A stretch of 35,677 nucleotides of DNA from contig CAMBZT010000021.1 in NCBI GenBank assembly GCA_945872405.1, forward strand, positions 1-35,677, read 5' to 3'. Position 1 is the first letter of the stretch. The number at the start of each line of letters is the position of its first letter. A program made the translations under genes and the position numbers. Below, piece after piece: positions 33,000-35,677 of this stretch. A model generated the notes under the pieces. It was not told where the DNA came from and searched no databases. It saw only the letters and a list, made by a program, of their open reading frames with translations. Source of the DNA: Chitinophaga pinensis (GTDB taxonomy: Bacteria > Bacteroidota > Bacteroidia > Chitinophagales > CAMDFR01).

Positions 33000-33665
33000 A
33001 TGATGACTCACCTTAGTATTACAGAGGAAAATTATCTTAAGTCAATTTTGAAACTGAGTGACCATAATCAAACCAAAATTGGTACCAATGAAATTGCCAA
33101 TGAAATAAACATTTCTGCAGCATCAGTAAGTGATATGTTGAGAAAGTTGGCAGACAAAAAATTAATTACTTACCAGAAGTATTATGGCGTAAAGTTGACA
33201 AAAACAGGAGAGCATTACGCAAAAAATTTGGTTCGTAAACATCGTTTATGGGAAGTTTTTCTTACTCAGAAATTACAATTTTCTTGGGATGAAGTGCATG
33301 ATTTAGCAGAGCAATTGGAACATGTGAAGGGTGATGACATGATTAATAGATTGGAAAAATTTTTAGGCAATCCGAAATTCGATCCACATGGAGATCCCAT
33401 TCCAGATACAATGGGAAATATTGCTATAAGAAAGCAGCAGTTGCTTATTGAATTGAAAAAAGGAGACAAAGCGGTTATCATTGGAGTAAAGGATACAGCA
33501 ACTACTTTTCTTCAGTTTTTAGATAGTATCAAAATTTCATTGGGTACTAAGTTTACAGTTATAGGTGTAGTTATTTATGACCATTCCATGCAGTTGAAAC
33601 TACAAGATGGACGAGAGTTAATGTTGTCTCAACAAGTTTGTAGTAATATCTTTGTTTCTTCCTAG
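33000..33665 (+). CDS. mntR: DtxR/MntR family metal-dependent regulator
   Basis: This is a repressor of about 221 residues. An N-terminal winged helix (about 1-75: SVSDMLRKLADKKLITYQKY) is followed by the metal-binding/dimerisation domain (about 75-140) with KHRLWEVFL and EVHDLAEQLEHV. It ends in a FeoA/SH3-like C-terminal domain. In the metal site the position equal to Cys102 of DtxR is Glu104 here (E-x-x-E-H, Glu104/Glu107/His108), as in Mn-type MntR, which points to manganese. The ATG at 33000 was chosen because an upstream TTG at 32985 lies within the operator. The Nramp gene converges on it with 9 bases between the stops. Confidence 0.88.
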   Translation: MMTHLSITEENYLKSILKLSDHNQTKIGTNEIANEINISAASVSDMLRKLADKKLITYQKYYGVKLTKTGEHYAKNLVRKHRLWEVFLTQKLQFSWDEVHDLAEQLEHVKGDDMINRLEKFLGNPKFDPHGDPIPDTMGNIAIRKQQLLIELKKGDKAVIIGVKDTATTFLQFLDSIKISLGTKFTVIGVVIYDHSMQLKLQDGRELMLSQQVCSNIFVSS

Positions 33666-33674
33666 CACTTAAAA

Positions 33675-34997
33675 TCAACTAAATAGGATATCTGAGACCA
33701 AATACATGTTTAGACATGCAATAATCAGTGCGATGGTCCATGCTACATATTTCATCCAAGCTTTGTTTGCAAAAACACCCATTTTCTTTTTGTCAGAGGT
33801 AAATGCCACTAGTGGGAAAACTGCAAAACTCAATTGCATAGAGAGGATTACTTGACTTAAGACCAATAAACTCATAATTCCTTTTTCACCATAAATAATA
33901 GTGATAATTAAGGCAGGAATTATTGCAACTAATCGTGTGAGAAGTCGACGAGCCCATGGTTTTAATCTAATATCAAGAAATCCTTCCATTACAATTTGGC
34001 CAGCCAAAGTGCCAGTTAGCGTCGAATTTTGTCCTGATGCTAAGAGTGCTACACCAAAGAAAATGCTCGCAAGAGAGACTCCTAAAATTTTAGGCAATAG
34101 GTGATAGGCATCCATCAAATCAGCCGTATTATGATAGAGCGGATTGTTATGGAATGTACTAGCAGCTAAGATCAGGATAAAGGCATTGATTAAAAATGCG
34201 AGCAGTAAAGCTGCGGTCGAATCTATTGTTGCAAATTTTATAGCTTCTTTCCTACCAACTTCTGTCTTTTCATAAGCTCTTGTTTGTACAATACTAGAAT
34301 GTAAGTATAAATTATGTGGCATAACGGTAGCACCCAAAATTCCAATCGCGATGTAAAGCATGCTTGGATTGAAAACTATATCTAACGATGGTATAAAGCC
34401 AGACATCAATAACCCGAATGGTGGATGAGCCAAGAACATTTCATAGACAAAACAAATAAAAATGACTCCAATTAATGAGGCGACAATGGCCTCTAATTTT
34501 CTAAAACCTTTTTTTAGGAAATAGAGTAAAAGGAAAACATCTAGTACAGTAAGAATGATTCCTATAATTAACGGAATTTTAAATAAAAGATAGAGTGCAA
34601 CCGCACTTCCAATTAACTCTGCTAGATCGCAGGCAGCAATGGCAATTTCGCATAAAATCCATAAACCAATCGTAACCGGTTTTGAATAGTTCGCTCTACA
34701 AGCTTGTGCCAAATCATAGCCAGTGACAATTCCTAGTTTTAAAGCAAGGTGTTGCAAAAGCATCGCAAAAAGATTGGAGATAAGAATGACGGAAAGTAAA
34801 GTATAACCAAATTTTGCACCACCCTGAATATTTGTTGCCCAATTACCAGGATCCATATAACCAACTGCTACCATTAATCCTGGTCCAACATAAATCATCA
34901 TCTTTTTCCAAAACTTTGCATTGGCTGGAATCTTCACACTCGCAAAAGACTCTGGTAGCGAGACTGAAGTAATTATATTTTTCCAAGCACCTTTCAT
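33675..34997 (-). CDS. mntH: Nramp family divalent metal transporter
   Basis: This 440-residue inner-membrane protein of about 11 helices is a proton-coupled importer of Mn2+ or Fe2+. TM1 has GYMDPGNWATNIQGG with metal ligands Asp49 and Asn52, and TM6 has GATVMPHNLYLHS with Met226 of the MPH ligand motif. The N-terminal SLPESFASVKIPAN is typical of bacterial MntH. The start at 34997 is ATG. A TATTTTTG -7 element is present five bases upstream. The MntR-type operator at 35041-35056 lies upstream of the promoter, so manganese-dependent regulation is likely. Confidence 0.93.
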   Translation of the reverse strand: MKGAWKNIITSVSLPESFASVKIPANAKFWKKMMIYVGPGLMVAVGYMDPGNWATNIQGGAKFGYTLLSVILISNLFAMLLQHLALKLGIVTGYDLAQACRANYSKPVTIGLWILCEIAIAACDLAELIGSAVALYLLFKIPLIIGIILTVLDVFLLLYFLKKGFRKLEAIVASLIGVIFICFVYEMFLAHPPFGLLMSGFIPSLDIVFNPSMLYIAIGILGATVMPHNLYLHSSIVQTRAYEKTEVGRKEAIKFATIDSTAALLLAFLINAFILILAASTFHNNPLYHNTADLMDAYHLLPKILGVSLASIFFGVALLASGQNSTLTGTLAGQIVMEGFLDIRLKPWARRLLTRLVAIIPALIITIIYGEKGIMSLLVLSQVILSMQLSFAVFPLVAFTSDKKKMGVFANKAWMKYVAWTIALIIACLNMYLVSDILFS

Positions 34998-35001
34998 AAC
35001 T

Positions 35002-35032
35002 CAAAAATAGAACTATAATTTAAATAAACAGA
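35002..35032 (-). promoter_or_regulatory. Promoter of the Nramp gene
   Basis: On the minus strand TCTG (35029-35032), a 19-base spacer and TATTTTTG (35002-35009) match the TTTG-N19-TAnnTTTG consensus apart from one base in the -33 box. The transcript would start within a few bases of the ATG (nearly leaderless). Confidence 0.55.
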
Positions 35033-35040
35033 AATTAATT

Positions 35041-35056
35041 TTTAGACTAACCTAAA
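35041..35056 (-). promoter_or_regulatory. Operator of the Nramp gene (TTTAGACTAACCTAAA)
   Basis: A 16-base inverted repeat with the same half-sites as the site before mntR. It lies just upstream of the -33 box of the Nramp promoter, in the intergenic region shared with the divergent hotdog-protein gene. Confidence 0.65.
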
Positions 35057-35128
35057 TAAATTAAAAATTTGTCTCTTTGGTTCAACGCTATTTTTCTAAA
35101 TTTACACTTAGGAGACAATACATAGTAT

Positions 35129-35521
35129 ATGCGAGATATTTTTAAGACAGGAGATAAGAAAGAATTTAAGAGGCGAATTGAGTTGAAGGATATTGCTTCT
35201 TTTGATGATGGGGATGTACATCAGGTATATGCTACCTTTGCGCTAGGACGTGATGCCGAATGGTGTTGTCGATTATTTGTGTTGGATGTTAAAGAAGAAA
35301 ATGAAGAAGGAATAGGTACTTTTCTTACCGTCACTCATCATTCACCTGCTTTATTGAATGAGGAAGTAAAATTTGAAGCTACAATAAAGTCACTTCAAAA
35401 CCATGAATTGATTTGTACCTTTATTGCAAACGTGGGAGAGCGCTTGATTGCAAGTGGCGAAACAGGACAGAAAGTTATCAAGAAGGAGAGGCTTCAACAG
35501 CTTTTCGATAGTATAAAATAG
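35129..35521 (+). CDS. Hotdog-fold thioesterase-like protein
   Basis: This 130-residue cytoplasmic protein fits a single hotdog domain, of the fluoroacetyl-CoA thioesterase (FlK)-like group. The central strand-helix-strand pattern includes [39 protein letters not shown] (the His-x-Ser-Pro motif with catalytic-type His) and [20 protein letters not shown]. Activity towards acyl-CoAs is inferred only from the fold. The start is ATG. smpB begins 4 bases after the stop, so the two probably share a transcript. Confidence 0.62.
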   Translation: MRDIFKTGDKKEFKRRIELKDIASFDDGDVHQVYATFALGRDAEWCCRLFVLDVKEENEEGIGTFLTVTHHSPALLNEEVKFEATIKSLQNHELICTFIANVGERLIASGETGQKVIKKERLQQLFDSIK

Positions 35522-35525
35522 GAAG

Positions 35526-35677
35526 ATGAAAACGATTGAAATAAATAATAGAAAGGCATTATTCGATTTCGAGTTGCTTGATAGATATGAGGCAGGATTG
35601 ATGTTAAAGGGTACAGAAATTAAATCTATTCGTTCAGGAAGAGTTAATTTAAAGGATGGATTTTGTTTTTTTAAAGG
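35526..35677 (+). CDS. smpB: SsrA-binding protein SmpB, N-terminal part
   Basis: The first 50 codons are in the window and the gene runs off its right edge. The sequence [20 protein letters not shown], then [20 protein letters not shown] and LKDGFC, matches SmpB (family: NRKAxFDY, G-T-E-V-K-S-I-R-x-G-x-V-N-L-K-D). SmpB delivers tmRNA to stalled ribosomes in trans-translation. The ATG at 35526 is the family start, preceded closely by the hotdog gene's stop. Confidence 0.93.
   Translation, partial: MKTIEINNRKALFDFELLDRYEAGLMLKGTEIKSIRSGRVNLKDGFCFFK

Overview
The window looks like chromosomal DNA of a free-living member of the Bacteroidota (Chitinophagales/Sphingobacteriia-like). The evidence is the AT-rich sequence, DUF5686, DUF5777 and CotH families, a type IX secretion sorting tail, promoters that match the Bacteroidetes TTTG-N19-TAnnTTTG consensus, no obvious Shine-Dalgarno sequences, and many short proteins with Bacteroidetes-style signal peptides. 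No phage, insertion sequence, CRISPR array, tRNA or rRNA was seen. Most of the window is ordinary core genome.

Layout. 1-3200: the tail of a sterol desaturase-family gene, then pyrD, tpx and a PnuC-type vitamin transporter on the minus strand. 3260-8081: a secreted TPR protein, a large DUF5686 outer-membrane protein and citrate synthase on the plus strand. 8176-13066: an ABC exporter, a small conserved protein, a TPR protein and a 3-hydroxyacyl-CoA dehydrogenase. 13296-14357: a secreted CAP-domain protein and a DUF2007 protein. 14354-17394 (minus): five compact genes, namely a tandem c-type cytochrome-like lipoprotein, a single-haem protein, a membrane-anchored OB-fold protein, a YceI protein and a DUF5777 beta-barrel. 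This is the most system-like part of the window. 17467-21308: a small membrane protein, a penicillin-acylase-family hydrolase and a coiled-coil membrane protein. 21454-24248: a DEDD exonuclease, a glycosyltransferase and a diacylglycerol kinase-family protein. 24652-27277 (minus): rplM-rpsI-rpsB-tsf, ending in a strong terminator. 28181-29854: gatA and tatA. 30443-32530: a secreted P-domain/CotH/T9SS protein. 32588-35677: a CoA-binding protein, a DtxR/MntR-type regulator, an Nramp metal transporter, a hotdog-fold protein and the start of smpB.

Several intergenic stretches hold decayed genes rather than empty sequence. There is a frameshifted C-terminal DUF58 remnant at 23219-23503, a frameshifted RDD-family remnant at 29976-30427, a short interrupted fragment at 24381-24512, and a small secreted protein that may be frameshifted at an A8 run (24238-24245). 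The 900-base gap at 27278-28180 carries a palindrome, a pair of REP-like repeats and a possible 48-residue ORF.

The clearest regulatory signal is a shared 16-base inverted-repeat site, TTTAGnCTnnCCTAAA, in front of both the MntR-like regulator (32978-32993) and the Nramp transporter (35041-35056). It suggests a manganese (or iron) homeostasis circuit with autoregulation.
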